64,000 bases of DNA, taken from Candidatus Bathyarchaeota archaeon (lineage in GTDB: Archaea > Thermoproteota > Bathyarchaeia > Bathyarchaeales > Bathycorpusculaceae). The stretch lies in NCBI GenBank assembly GCA_026014685.1, contig JAOZHW010000005.1, forward strand, positions 1 through 64,000, in the 5' to 3' direction. Positions 15,119 through 24,154 of this stretch are shown here, piece after piece (the stretch's first letter is position 1; every line of letters begins with the position of its first letter). The position numbers and the translations under genes are program-made. The notes below the pieces were generated by a model, which was given only the letters and a program-made list of their open reading frames with translations, was not told the DNA's origin and did no database searches.

Positions 15119-15909
15119 TGGCGTCTTGCAGCGTAGACTCCGAAAGCAACAAGCACGATAATGACGACAACGACTAAAGCTATGATTATCCACCATTCCA
15201 TCGATAACCCGCCTATGTTGGTGGGCGTCGGTGAGGTTCCACCCGTCGGTGTTGGTATTGTGCTGCCTGTGGGGACGAAGACTGCTTGGTATGCGTATCG
15301 GTTTCCGTAGCCGTGATCCACAGTGTACGGATTATCTGTGGGAGTTGTGGTGAAGGGTGCTGTTCCATGTGCGCCTACAATTGGGTAGCCGCTGATCGAC
15401 CAATGGGAAAACTGGTAACCCTCAGAGGGAATAGCTGTAAGGGTGGTCTGGGTTGCGTCAGCCAAAGCGTAAGTGCCCGGTGGGGGGTTTGTGGTTCCGC
15501 CTGCAGAGGCCAAAACGACGATTATGGCTGCTTTTGAGATGTCAGCGGGAAGGCTGGTAACTGGCGGAGGCGGAAGCAAGGGTACAAAGATTGCTTCAAC
15601 GACATAAGTGGCGCCGCCCATAACGGTGATGGAGGCAGGGTTATCAGTTAGTACCTGTGATGAGGAATCAAACTGAACAATCCACCGATCGAACATGAAG
15701 GTGTCATCCGTTGGGGTGGCCGTCATAGTGACAGTTTGACCGTTCGAGTAGGTTTGTGTGCCAGTGGGATTAGTTGTGCCGCCCACTGTGGTTAAGAAGA
15801 CTACTGTCGCATTGCCCTGTGCTGTAACGTTTATCGATGTAGCGAAGACTGCAAAAAGCAGTAAGCCAAAAAGAAAAGTCATGGACAGGATTTTTGTTGA
15901 TTTAGCCAT
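15115..15909 (-). CDS. Surface protein with two InlB B-like repeats
   Basis: 264 residues behind an excellent AAGGAGATAT site. Signal peptide: residues 7-30 (ending VTAQ). Two repeats of about 75 residues follow, each with the divergent InlB B-repeat pattern GGTTNP...Y..G..V.(L/M)TA.P...F.F(D/S)(R/H)W. A short Thr/Pro/Ser stalk and a C-terminal membrane helix ending in AARRH complete it. Such repeats are extracellular spacers or adhesion modules. Its arrangement matches other stalk proteins in the window, so it is probably part of the cell surface layer. Confidence 0.8.
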   Translation of the reverse strand: MAKSTKILSMTFLFGLLLFAVFATSINVTAQGNATVVFLTTVGGTTNPTGTQTYSNGQTVTMTATPTDDTFMFDRWIVQFDSSSQVLTDNPASITVMGGATYVVEAIFVPLLPPPPVTSLPADISKAAIIVVLASAGGTTNPPPGTYALADATQTTLTAIPSEGYQFSHWSISGYPIVGAHGTAPFTTTPTDNPYTVDHGYGNRYAYQAVFVPTGSTIPTPTGGTSPTPTNIGGLSMEWWIIIALVVVVIIVLVAFGVYAARRH

Positions 15910-16114
15910 TAAAAATATCTCCTTATTGTAGCATGCTAGCTTGTGGATACGTTAATTGAAGAGACTATATTTGTCTATGTGACTGCAAAGGTGCGCCAAC
16001 AAACCTGTGCAATCAACACTGCAGTTGCCCATTTTTTCAGCAAAAATACAAATCAACATAACATTTATTGCTCAAATAGTTATCCTAATACGTTAATTGA
16101 GGGTGCTTGAAAGG
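15910..16114. other. Intergenic region between divergent surface genes
   Basis: Holds the promoters of the InlB-like gene (minus) and the 744-codon frame (plus). AT-rich near 16040-16090; no gene seen. Confidence 0.5.
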
Positions 16115-18331
16115 ATGCTTTCACGTTCAGCCGTAGTTAAATTAAAAGCGATTTTGATTGTGGATTTGATAATTGTTGCAGCAGCAGCTGGTGCCTACTT
16201 CTATTTGCTAAACGAAGGTACAATAACAGGCGCATCAAAACCAGCAACGTTTATCCTAACTGACTTGACCGTAACGCCTCCTGAGGCCTATGTTGGCGAA
16301 GCGATACTGGTCTCGGTTAATGTTACAAACATCGGCGACGTTGAAGGTAACACCACGATCAACCTCGAAGTAAACAACGCCCTCAGAGAATCCACAAACC
16401 TCACCTTGCCAGGTTTAAAGTCCTCAGAAATCGTTGAATTCACAGTAATCGAAAACAATCCTGGAAACTTTAGTGTAAAAATAGGTGATTTGGAAAGCTT
16501 TTTTATTCTAAAAGAGGCACCGCCTGAAACCAGTAAAATTGTGCTCTCGAACTTGAAGATGGACCCCTATGAAACTTGGCCCAACTACCCAGTTACAGTA
16601 ACTGTTTTAGCTACCAATCCATCGGCTGAAACCGATCGTTTATTCATAAAAGTCTCAGTAAACGACGTTATAGTTAACTCTACCACGATAGTTTTGGACG
16701 CAAAAGCTAGTCAAACAATCTCATTCAACGTCACCGCCTCAACTGAGGGAAAACACACCGTAAAAGTCAACTCACTCAAAGGCTCCTTTATCGTCGTAAA
16801 AGAAGGCTACCACACACTCACCATCAACCGATCGGGCGGCGGCTCAAAGTCAGTGCCCTTTACCCTAAACGGGGAACAACTCCAAACACCCTACCAAGCA
16901 GTTTTACCAGAAGGACAATACAGCATTTCTATGCCATCACCATTCGATGTAGGAACCGGCGTTTTGGCATTCGACACTTGGAGCGACGGCGTCGGAAGCC
17001 CCTCGAGAACTTTCACATTGAACAGTCGCACGATTTTGGTTGCCACCTATCAATTAATCAGCGGTTATGCGTCTTGTCCATCCCTCTACATCTGGAACGG
17101 CACAGGCTACACTTATGTCACTGACGTTTCTAACTCAGGGTGGCTTGGATACATCGGCTACATAACGTCGAATGGAACCATCGTATTCAAAGATGGAAAC
17201 CCCTATGACTACGTTAAACTAGACCGAAATATCCTAACAGCTAAGAACGGCTACTTTGACATGACGCTCTCCCAGCAATGGGATGAACTCTACTACTTAG
17301 ACCAAGCATACCTCTTAGTCGTTGATCACCCAATAGGCACAGACGCCTACATGTCCATGACCAGTTATCTAAGTGACTGTTCAACTGGAAAAGTCTACAC
17401 CGTAAGCAGCAACAACATTTTGTCCCCCATAAGCGCCACCAACGAAAAAGGTCAAAACGTGTTAGCGCAACTTTTAACCCAAGATGGGATTTTCACTCCA
17501 GGCATTAATGGCTATGACAGCGTTTGGAACAATATCACTCTAAACCAGTTAACCCTGAATTTAGGCAACCTCAAGGGGGCATCAGAAATTAAACTAGTCG
17601 TAACGGGCATGGTAGATTGGGGATTAGCTGAACCATACTATGACTGGATAGACAGTTTCATCGCAGCAGCCAAGCAAGGTATACTAGTAGATGGCACCGA
17701 AATCACGCCTGCACCATACTTGGAAGTTAAAGCCGCCAACGGAACTTGGATCAGAGTTCAACGCGACATTCCCTTGCCTTCAGATTACCGCTCACGTACC
17801 TACACAATAGATTTAACAGGCATATTCCCCGATGACGTCACAGAATACCAGATCCGATTCAACAATTTCTGGAACGTAACCTACGACTACATCGGAATAG
17901 ACATAACAACTCAACAAACCGTTACTCAACAGATAATTAAACCAACATCAGCAACCCTAAGCCAGCTATGGGAAACCAAATCCATCTCCTCAGGCTACTT
18001 CACCCGATACGGCGACGTAACACCGCTACTGCAGGAAGCAGACGACATGTTTGTCATCGGCAGACAAGGCGACCAAGTCAACATGCAATTCTCCACTGAA
18101 AACCTTGCGCCAGTCGCAGAAGGAATGGAACGCGACTACTTCTTTGTAGTTGCATGCTGGTTTAAAGACCCCCCTGGAGCATGGGGTTACGGCTTTGAAT
18201 TCACTGTTGATCCAATGCCGTTTCTAGATATGACGGGCTTCCCATACACCAGCAACGAAAGCTACCCCTACGACGCGGCGCATCTGGCGTATTTGCAGCA
18301 GTACAATACTCGCTACATTCCACCGCCATAA
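16115..18331 (+). CDS. Large membrane-anchored protein with CARDB-like domains
   Basis: About 738 residues from ATG 16115, which has GAGGGTG 8 bases upstream; a TTG at 16097 would precede that site. Residues 10-35 are a signal anchor. Two CARDB-like beta-sandwiches follow (about 45-140 and 145-235), each with the V.V.V.N.G/S strand pattern, then a TLTINRSGGG domain, then about 400 residues rich in Tyr, Trp, Asp and Thr with no recognised fold. It ends in Pro residues with no C-terminal membrane helix. It is probably extracellular and held by the N-terminal anchor. It has no visible catalytic motif and is single in its transcription unit. Confidence 0.7.
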   Translation: MLSRSAVVKLKAILIVDLIIVAAAAGAYFYLLNEGTITGASKPATFILTDLTVTPPEAYVGEAILVSVNVTNIGDVEGNTTINLEVNNALRESTNLTLPGLKSSEIVEFTVIENNPGNFSVKIGDLESFFILKEAPPETSKIVLSNLKMDPYETWPNYPVTVTVLATNPSAETDRLFIKVSVNDVIVNSTTIVLDAKASQTISFNVTASTEGKHTVKVNSLKGSFIVVKEGYHTLTINRSGGGSKSVPFTLNGEQLQTPYQAVLPEGQYSISMPSPFDVGTGVLAFDTWSDGVGSPSRTFTLNSRTILVATYQLISGYASCPSLYIWNGTGYTYVTDVSNSGWLGYIGYITSNGTIVFKDGNPYDYVKLDRNILTAKNGYFDMTLSQQWDELYYLDQAYLLVVDHPIGTDAYMSMTSYLSDCSTGKVYTVSSNNILSPISATNEKGQNVLAQLLTQDGIFTPGINGYDSVWNNITLNQLTLNLGNLKGASEIKLVVTGMVDWGLAEPYYDWIDSFIAAAKQGILVDGTEITPAPYLEVKAANGTWIRVQRDIPLPSDYRSRTYTIDLTGIFPDDVTEYQIRFNNFWNVTYDYIGIDITTQQTVTQQIIKPTSATLSQLWETKSISSGYFTRYGDVTPLLQEADDMFVIGRQGDQVNMQFSTENLAPVAEGMERDYFFVVACWFKDPPGAWGYGFEFTVDPMPFLDMTGFPYTSNESYPYDAAHLAYLQQYNTRYIPPP

Positions 18332-18456
18332 ACCGCCCTTTTCTTATTTTTTCTTCTGCATATAACGAAATTATTTATGTGTTAAGCAAAAAATGTGTAA
18401 ACTTTAAATGAGATAGACTGCTATTTGCTGTAAATAAAACCTGCCGAGACATACAC

Positions 18457-19158
18457 ATGTCGACAACGGACTTAACTAATCCTTATCTGTGGGCTTTTAG
18501 TGAAGGCTTGGTCTACGGTTTGGCGGTTTGTACAGCATCCTGTTTGCCGCTTTTGGCAGGGTACATCGCAGGAGTCGGTTCAGGTTTCAAAAAGAGCGTA
18601 AAAATCACCATGATTTTTAACTCTGGGCGGGTAGTTGCTTACACCGCGATTGGCATAATAATCGCTTTGTTTAGTGGGTTGATACGGCTGTTGATTTCAG
18701 ACACAGCTTTTTCACCCTTTCAGATTTACTCTTCAGTTGCCTTTGGAATTGTTACAGTCCTTATCGGGGCGTCGGTTTTGTATAGAATAAGAAAGCCCGC
18801 CTGCGAATGCATCGGCAAAAACGAGCCAAGTTTCTTTGGAACAGGAAAAGTTGGCAGACACGGAGTTGACTTCGGTGCTTTCTCGCTGGGGTTAACTCGG
18901 GGGCTTGTTATTTGTCCGCCGCTGATTTTGATTTTGGCGACCTCGTTGCCATTGGTTTCGCCTGCGGGGAGCGTGGCGATTTCAGTGCTTTTCGGTTTGG
19001 GAACCACAATTTCGCCGATGCTATTATTAGGTGGAGTTACAGGTTGGTTGCTAAGTAAAGCACCGCTGTTTAGGAAGGGGATTTCCATCGCTGGAGGCGG
19101 CATTCTAATATTGCTAGGTGCCTATACAATGTACAATTCCCTAATTCAGTTAACGTGA
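18457..19158 (+). CDS. CcdA/DsbD-like transmembrane electron carrier
   Basis: 233 residues with six membrane helices. Helix 1 holds ASCLPLLAGY and helix 4 holds VICPPLILIL, matching the two membrane-embedded Cys (each followed closely by Pro) that CcdA/DsbD proteins use to pass electrons from cytoplasmic thioredoxin to the outer face. A Cys-containing loop (RKPACECIG) lies between the halves. The first gene of a six-gene run (7-base gap to the next). In CcdA the role is cytochrome or thiol maturation; here, next to Fe-S and ATPase genes, it may feed or drain reducing power for the operon. UreH/SafE-type transport is a less likely alternative. Confidence 0.75.
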   Translation: MSTTDLTNPYLWAFSEGLVYGLAVCTASCLPLLAGYIAGVGSGFKKSVKITMIFNSGRVVAYTAIGIIIALFSGLIRLLISDTAFSPFQIYSSVAFGIVTVLIGASVLYRIRKPACECIGKNEPSFFGTGKVGRHGVDFGAFSLGLTRGLVICPPLILILATSLPLVSPAGSVAISVLFGLGTTISPMLLLGGVTGWLLSKAPLFRKGISIAGGGILILLGAYTMYNSLIQLT

Positions 19159-19164
19159 TAGACT

Positions 19165-20148
19165 ATGGCTGGAGAACTAATCGGGGACCTATTGCGCCTT
19201 ACTGTGTTGGCGGGGCTCGGGGTAGCAGGGATACTGGCGATTCTGATTTGGAAGAAAAATCTTGCGATGCGCGTAACATTTCTGAGGTTAGTCATTCAAG
19301 CGGTCGCTTTTGCAGCTATTTTTTACATTTTTTCTTATTCGGCAGTCATTCCTATGCTCTATGAACTCATAATCCTCTTCGCCATCACGCTGTTCATAGG
19401 CAGGTTCTTCTGCGGGTGGCTGTGCCCATTTGGGTTAATCATGGACTTAGAAAGCCTCCTGCGCAGAGCACTTAAAATCCGCTACCGCTTACTCCCAGAC
19501 AAACTAAACATAGCCCTGCATAAAGGACGCTACTTGATTTTACTTGTTTTCTTGTTGTTACCTGCTGTGTTGTGGCTTTTGGATCCGCAGGAAATTTTAG
19601 TCTCCCCGCTGATGGCTCAACTTCTGGCGGGGCATTTTCGTCCGTATGGCATTTTGCTTGATCCCATGATACCCTTTATTGTGCCTTGGACTGGTCCGCT
19701 AAATATCGGCGGAGTTAACCTAAGTTACCCATACGCTCAAAACATCATAACTTTCACTGGAGAGGAACTGGGTCAAATATTCGCCATCGCATTTGTTGCC
19801 GTTACATTAATCGGCGGGTTCTTCATCAGACGAGCGTGGTGCCGCTTCTGCCCCACAGGCATCTCATTGGCAGCAATAAACCAGATCAAAGCATTCAGAA
19901 AAGTTCCCTTAGTGTACGTGGATAAAGATGAAGAAAAATGCACTAAATGCGGTGTCTGCAAACGCGTCTGCCCTGTCCAAGTTAACGAGGTTTATGAGCA
20001 AAAGGGCGGAAAAATCGCAACATCCCAATGCATGCTCTGCGCTCGATGCGTCGAAATGTGCCCCTATGAAGACGCACTTAAAATTAAGGTTGGTAACAAG
20101 ACCGTGTTTAAGTCTAGAGATTGGTTACAGCCGCCAAAGGTTGAATGA
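19165..20148 (+). CDS. NapH/CcoG-like membrane 4Fe-4S protein
   Basis: 327 residues with four to five membrane helices and the two conserved loop motifs FCGWLCPFG and WCRFCPTG that define the NapH/NosR/CcoG family. A C-terminal cytoplasmic ferredoxin domain has CTKCGVCKRVCPVQV and CMLCARCVEMCPYEDA, binding two [4Fe-4S] clusters. Family members carry electrons between a membrane pool or quinol and soluble partners. It sits 7 bases after the CcdA-like gene, and its stop overlaps the region of the next ribosome site (GAGGAG). In this context it probably delivers electrons to the ferredoxin and ATPase-driven enzyme encoded downstream. Confidence 0.85.
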   Translation: MAGELIGDLLRLTVLAGLGVAGILAILIWKKNLAMRVTFLRLVIQAVAFAAIFYIFSYSAVIPMLYELIILFAITLFIGRFFCGWLCPFGLIMDLESLLRRALKIRYRLLPDKLNIALHKGRYLILLVFLLLPAVLWLLDPQEILVSPLMAQLLAGHFRPYGILLDPMIPFIVPWTGPLNIGGVNLSYPYAQNIITFTGEELGQIFAIAFVAVTLIGGFFIRRAWCRFCPTGISLAAINQIKAFRKVPLVYVDKDEEKCTKCGVCKRVCPVQVNEVYEQKGGKIATSQCMLCARCVEMCPYEDALKIKVGNKTVFKSRDWLQPPKVE

Positions 20149-20159
20149 GGAGAAAAGAA

Positions 20160-21488
20160 ATGACAAAAACCGTTGAGAAAAAATTCATGCCTGATATGCC
20201 TAAAAAAGAGATGGATGAATTAAGAAACACCGTGAAAGCCGCTTCCCTAAAAATCATCGCCGACAACATCGAGCGAATGAAAAAAGCTGACCCACACCGC
20301 CCCGAAGCCATGAAGTACTTCGATGACATCGCAAACCTGTTTGGGCAACGCCAGCAAGAAATTCAGGCAGCTAAAGAAAAAGGCAAAAAAGTCATCGGTT
20401 ACATGTGTCTTTTCGCGCCAACTGAACTCATCACGGCTGCAGATGCGATTCCAGTGCGTGTAAACTCAGGCTGGTATGACACATCAAAACTCGGGGACCG
20501 AGTAGTGCCAGTTGAGGTTTGTCCAGTTATCCGCTCCACTATCGGAGCAAAGATGATTGAACTTTCGCCCTTTTTGGAGCAAAGCGACGCCTTAATCAGC
20601 GTCTTAACCTGCGACGGCATGACCAAACTTAGCGAAATTCTCGGCGACACAAAGACCATCTGGGGCATGAACATCCCCCGCGTAAAAGACTCAACACAGT
20701 CATTACGCTTCTGGAACGATGAAATTAAACACATGAAAACCCAAATTGAGCAGTTCACAGGCAACAAGATAACACGTAAAAACCTGAAAGAAGCCATAGA
20801 AATCAGCCACCGCGCAACCAAAGCTTTCCGCAGACTACAAGAACTCCGGAAAGGCAACCCCGTCATCATGGGCAGAGATGCTATGCTTGTCAATCAGGCG
20901 TACAGTTGGGATGACAAGAAGCGCTGGACAGAAAAAACTGAAGCCCTCTGCGACGAACTTGAAAAACGGGCGGAACGCAAAGACTGGGTTGTCTCACCAG
21001 ACACACCACGCGTAATGGTTACAGGGACACCGATGTTTTGGCCCGACAACTGGAAGCTACCCACCCTAGTTGAGGAAGGCAACCCACAGGGCATAATCGT
21101 CGCGGACGAACAATGCAGCGGAGAACGCATCCTAAACGACCCCATCGGAGTAGACGAATGGTCGATGGATGACATGCTAAACGCCATGAGCGAACGCTAC
21201 CTGATGGCCTCCACATGCCCATGCTTCACCAGCAAAGACGGCAACGAAGACCGCATAAACTGGCTACTAAATAAAGTCAAAGAATGGAAAATTCAAGGCG
21301 TCGTTTACTACGTCGTTCGCGGATGCATGCTCTACGCCATGGAATACGCTCGAGTAAAGAAAGCTTTAGACAAAATTAATGTTCCAGTTTACTATTTGGA
21401 TACCGAATACACAAGAGAAGACGTTGGGCAAATGAAGACACGTGTTGAAGCCTTCTTGGAAATGCTCAACGCAAGAATCGACATCTAA
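20160..21488 (+). CDS. 2-Hydroxyacyl-CoA dehydratase/double-cubane-type protein
   Basis: 442 residues from ATG 20160, chosen because GAGGAG lies 7 bases upstream (an in-frame ATG at 20145 precedes it). It is a member of the HgdB/BcrB/FldB family: CPVIRSTIGAKM, DEQCSGERI and STCPCFTSKDGNEDR hold the Cys residues that ligate the catalytic Fe-S cluster, and YLDTEYTRED is the usual C-terminal pattern. Relatives remove water from 2-hydroxyacyl-CoA, reduce benzoyl-CoA, or (double-cubane proteins) reduce small molecules. Only one such subunit is present where dehydratases have two, which favours a homodimeric double-cubane-like enzyme. The substrate is unknown. Confidence 0.82.
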   Translation: MTKTVEKKFMPDMPKKEMDELRNTVKAASLKIIADNIERMKKADPHRPEAMKYFDDIANLFGQRQQEIQAAKEKGKKVIGYMCLFAPTELITAADAIPVRVNSGWYDTSKLGDRVVPVEVCPVIRSTIGAKMIELSPFLEQSDALISVLTCDGMTKLSEILGDTKTIWGMNIPRVKDSTQSLRFWNDEIKHMKTQIEQFTGNKITRKNLKEAIEISHRATKAFRRLQELRKGNPVIMGRDAMLVNQAYSWDDKKRWTEKTEALCDELEKRAERKDWVVSPDTPRVMVTGTPMFWPDNWKLPTLVEEGNPQGIIVADEQCSGERILNDPIGVDEWSMDDMLNAMSERYLMASTCPCFTSKDGNEDRINWLLNKVKEWKIQGVVYYVVRGCMLYAMEYARVKKALDKINVPVYYLDTEYTREDVGQMKTRVEAFLEMLNARIDI

Positions 21489-21502
21489 GGTGAAATGAAG
21501 CA

Positions 21503-22288
21503 TTGATAACAGTCGGAATGGATCTAGGCACGCAACGTGTACAAGTTGTTGTCCTAAAAGACGGAAATGTTGTAGGTAGAGCACAAGCCTTTGCAGGGTT
21601 TGACCCCACAAAAGCCGCTGAACAAGCAGTCAACGAAGCACTAACACAAGCCAACCTCAAACTCTCAGACGTAAACCACTTTGCTGCCACCGGTTCAGCC
21701 ATGGACATGGCACCCTACGCAAACAGCACAGTCAGCATGATGGGCGCCGACGCAAAAGCAGGCGTATACCTCGTTCCTAAAGCGCGAACAATAATCGACG
21801 TAGGCGCAGAAGAAGCCCGCGCAGTAAAAACCGACGAACGCGGCGTAATGGTCGACTTCGTCGTAAACGAACGCTGCGCAGCAGGTGCAGGAGCATTCAT
21901 TGAAGCCATGGCAAGAGCACTAGAAGTGAAACTTGAAGAAATGGGACCACTCTCCCTGAAAGCTGAAAGAGCAAGCCCCATCAACGCATCGTGCGTGATC
22001 TTCGGCGAATCCGATGTCGTCTCGCTTATTCACCGCCAAGAATCCAAACCCGAAATCGCACGGGCCGTATTCGACGCAATGGCAGACCGTGTTTCAGCCA
22101 TGATGCACCGATTAGGCATAACTCCCGAAGTGGTGCTGGTCGGCGGAGTAGCCAAAGACCCCGGCTTTGTCGCTTCATTAAACCGTAAGTTAGGGCTCAC
22201 CGTGGTTATCCCCGAGTACCCCGAATACGTTGGAGCACTCGGCGCCGCGTTAATTGCGGCTACACGCGTCAAGGAGGCATCTAAATGA
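21503..22288 (+). CDS. BadF/BadG-type activator ATPase, first copy
   Basis: 261 residues with a TTG start (AGGTGA upstream); the next ATG would remove part of the phosphate-1 loop. It has the ASKHA nucleotide fold: VGMDLGTQ (phosphate 1), IDVGAEEARAV (phosphate 2) and VVLVGGVAKDPG (adenosine). The bridging [4Fe-4S] cluster ligands are in NERCAAGAGAF and NASCVIFGES. HgdC-type proteins use ATP hydrolysis to push a low-potential electron into the dehydratase. The phosphate-2 loop reads GAEE where the usual form is GGQD, so its ATPase site differs from that of the next gene. Confidence 0.88.
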   Translation: MITVGMDLGTQRVQVVVLKDGNVVGRAQAFAGFDPTKAAEQAVNEALTQANLKLSDVNHFAATGSAMDMAPYANSTVSMMGADAKAGVYLVPKARTIIDVGAEEARAVKTDERGVMVDFVVNERCAAGAGAFIEAMARALEVKLEEMGPLSLKAERASPINASCVIFGESDVVSLIHRQESKPEIARAVFDAMADRVSAMMHRLGITPEVVLVGGVAKDPGFVASLNRKLGLTVVIPEYPEYVGALGAALIAATRVKEASK

Positions 22289-23181
22289 GTGGAGTCAGAG
22301 ACGAGTTCTGGCGTTGGCAAGAATACCACCGCATAATGCCCAACATCAAATGGAGCAAAAACGACATAATCACCGCAGGCGTAGACGTAGGTTCAGTCGG
22401 TTCCAAAGCAGCCATCATGGTTAACGGCGAAGCGTACGCTTGGGGAATTACCCGCACAGGCAGCAACAGCCCTGAAAGCGCAAAAAAAGCCCTAGATTTC
22501 GCTCTAAAAGACACAGGACTCAGCGTCAGCGACCTAAAATTCATCGTGGGCACAGGTTACGGCCGAGTTAACGTTCCCATGGCCAACAAAGCCATCACAG
22601 AAATCGCCTGCCACGCCAAAGGGGCAAACTACATTTGGGGACCCAGCGTCCGCACAGTCCTCGACGTCGGCGGCCAAGACATTAAAGCCATAAAAATCGA
22701 CGAAACAGGCAGAGTCGTCAGCTTCCTCATGAACGACAAATGCGCCGCAGGCACAGGCAGAGGCATGGAAGTCTTCGCTGACCTACTTCAAATCTCCATC
22801 GAAGAAATCGGAGACATTTCACTTAAGGTCGAAAAAGAACCCGAACCCGTAAGTTGCACGTGTGTTGCGTTTGCAAAAACAGAGGCTATGGGTCTTTTAC
22901 GTAAAGGCTGGTCTAAGGAAAAAGTTTTAGCTGCCTACACAAGGGCTATGGCTGTGCGTATGGCTAACTTGATCAACCGTGTGGGTCTCGAAAAAGAACT
23001 GGTCATTACAGGTGGTCAATCAAAGAACAAAGGCATAGTTAGCCGTATCGAAGTAATCTTAGGTGTCAAAACTTTACCTTCGCCGAAATGGCGGGAAGGC
23101 GGCTTAGATCCGATGGTTGCGGGTGCATTGGGTGCGGCATCTTTCGGCAAAGCACTCTATGAAAAAGCCCAAAAGGCATAG
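22285..23181 (+). CDS. BadF/BadG-type activator ATPase, second copy
   Basis: 298 residues, overlapping the previous stop by 4 bases (ATGA). The same fold as its neighbour but with fully canonical motifs: AGVDVGSVGSKAAI (phosphate 1), LDVGGQDIKAI (phosphate 2) and LVITGGQSKNKG (adenosine). The cluster ligands are in NDKCAAGTGRGMEV and VSCTCVAFAKTE. About 35 N-terminal residues precede the domain. With the first copy it could form a heterodimeric archerase like BcrA/BcrD of benzoyl-CoA reductase, rather than the HgdC homodimer. The pairing with a single dehydratase-like subunit is unusual. Confidence 0.9.
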   Translation: MSGVRDEFWRWQEYHRIMPNIKWSKNDIITAGVDVGSVGSKAAIMVNGEAYAWGITRTGSNSPESAKKALDFALKDTGLSVSDLKFIVGTGYGRVNVPMANKAITEIACHAKGANYIWGPSVRTVLDVGGQDIKAIKIDETGRVVSFLMNDKCAAGTGRGMEVFADLLQISIEEIGDISLKVEKEPEPVSCTCVAFAKTEAMGLLRKGWSKEKVLAAYTRAMAVRMANLINRVGLEKELVITGGQSKNKGIVSRIEVILGVKTLPSPKWREGGLDPMVAGALGAASFGKALYEKAQKA

Positions 23182-23192
23182 GTGAAATTGGC

Positions 23193-23480
23193 ATAATCAC
23201 GCATTACGGCTACACGGATGGTTCAGGTGAATACTACATAATAGTGGACTCTGAGCATTGCAGTGGATGCGGTAAATGCGTTGACCGATGCCCCCAAAAG
23301 GCGCTTCAGTTAATAACTGAATTCATCGATTTAGAAGACAAAACCGTCGCCGCAGTAGCCGAGGTACATCGGAAAAAAATCAGCTACACCTGCGCTGCAT
23401 GCAAACCTGACCGCGGGCAGACGCCATGCGTTTTAGCTTGCGATTCAAAAGCAATAAGATGCGTCTGGAATCCACGATAA
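23193..23480 (+). CDS. Dicluster ferredoxin with probable ATA start
   Basis: About 95 residues. The protein pattern HYGYTDGSGEYYI before the first cluster is typical of this ferredoxin family, so translation must begin well before the GTG at 23244. The only position matching a ribosome site (AGGTGA, 23180-23185) is ATA at 23193, 7 bases on; ATT at 23187 is too close. Cluster motifs are CSGCGKCVDRCPQ and CAACKPDRGQTPCVLAC, the second with a longer spacing, as in Alvin-type ferredoxins. It is the last gene of the redox operon and the likely direct electron donor to the two ATPases. Confidence 0.82.
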   Translation: MITHYGYTDGSGEYYIIVDSEHCSGCGKCVDRCPQKALQLITEFIDLEDKTVAAVAEVHRKKISYTCAACKPDRGQTPCVLACDSKAIRCVWNPR

Positions 23481-23518
23481 ACTATTTTTGGAAATAAAGA
23501 AAAAGGTAGGGTGCCCTT

Positions 23519-24154
23519 TTATGGACCTTGGTTTCTACGTCTTAGCACAAGTATGGCTATCGCGCCGACTGCAGCTATGACAATTATGGCGATGATGACT
23601 ATGCCCCAGGTGCCAAGCAGGTCAGCTGGCGGTTCCGGTGTGGGTGTTGGGGTAGCAGGTTTTGGTGTCGCTGTAGCTGTAGGAGCAGGTGTAGGTGTCG
23701 GGGTAGCTGTTGGGGTGGGTGTTGGAGTGGGAGTTGCAGTAGGCTCGGCGACATAAACCGCTAATGTGATGTTGCGCGGTTCATCAGATATCACTGCATG
23801 AGTGCTGTTTTGGAGTCTTATGTTCCAATAGTAGGTTCCGTTCGCGGTGAAAGTGTAGCTGATTGAATTTACTTGGTTATTTGATATTGCTGATTGATTT
23901 GTGGCCGTTTGGATTACGCTTCCATTAAGTACCAAGTTTGCACCGTAGAATTTGTCTGAACCGACAAGGTATGGAATGTAAGAGAATGTTACGTTAAAGT
24001 TGTCGGTTTTAGCTGTGTTGTTGGCGGGTGCATTTAGTACTACTGTAATTGATTCTTCGCTGCTTTGTGCATTTGTGTTTGCGATGTTAACCAAGAGTGC
24101 ACTTGCTAAAAGGGTAAAGAGAAGTATTGAGATATACGCTTGTTTGATTTTCAT
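23519..24154 (-). CDS. Surface protein with Pro/Thr stalk
   Basis: 211 residues: signal peptide 1-30, a beta-sandwich domain (35-130) with the pattern NVTFSYIPYLVGS and YYWNIRLQN typical of Ig-like surface modules, then a (PT)n stalk of about 40 residues, a C-terminal membrane helix and RRRNQ. The same arrangement occurs in several other genes of this window. It ends 38 bases from the convergent redox operon and is not part of it. No enzyme motif was seen. The stalk coding strand is a run of near-identical hexamers. Confidence 0.78.
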   Translation of the reverse strand: MKIKQAYISILLFTLLASALLVNIANTNAQSSEESITVVLNAPANNTAKTDNFNVTFSYIPYLVGSDKFYGANLVLNGSVIQTATNQSAISNNQVNSISYTFTANGTYYWNIRLQNSTHAVISDEPRNITLAVYVAEPTATPTPTPTPTATPTPTPAPTATATPKPATPTPTPEPPADLLGTWGIVIIAIIVIAAVGAIAILVLRRRNQGP

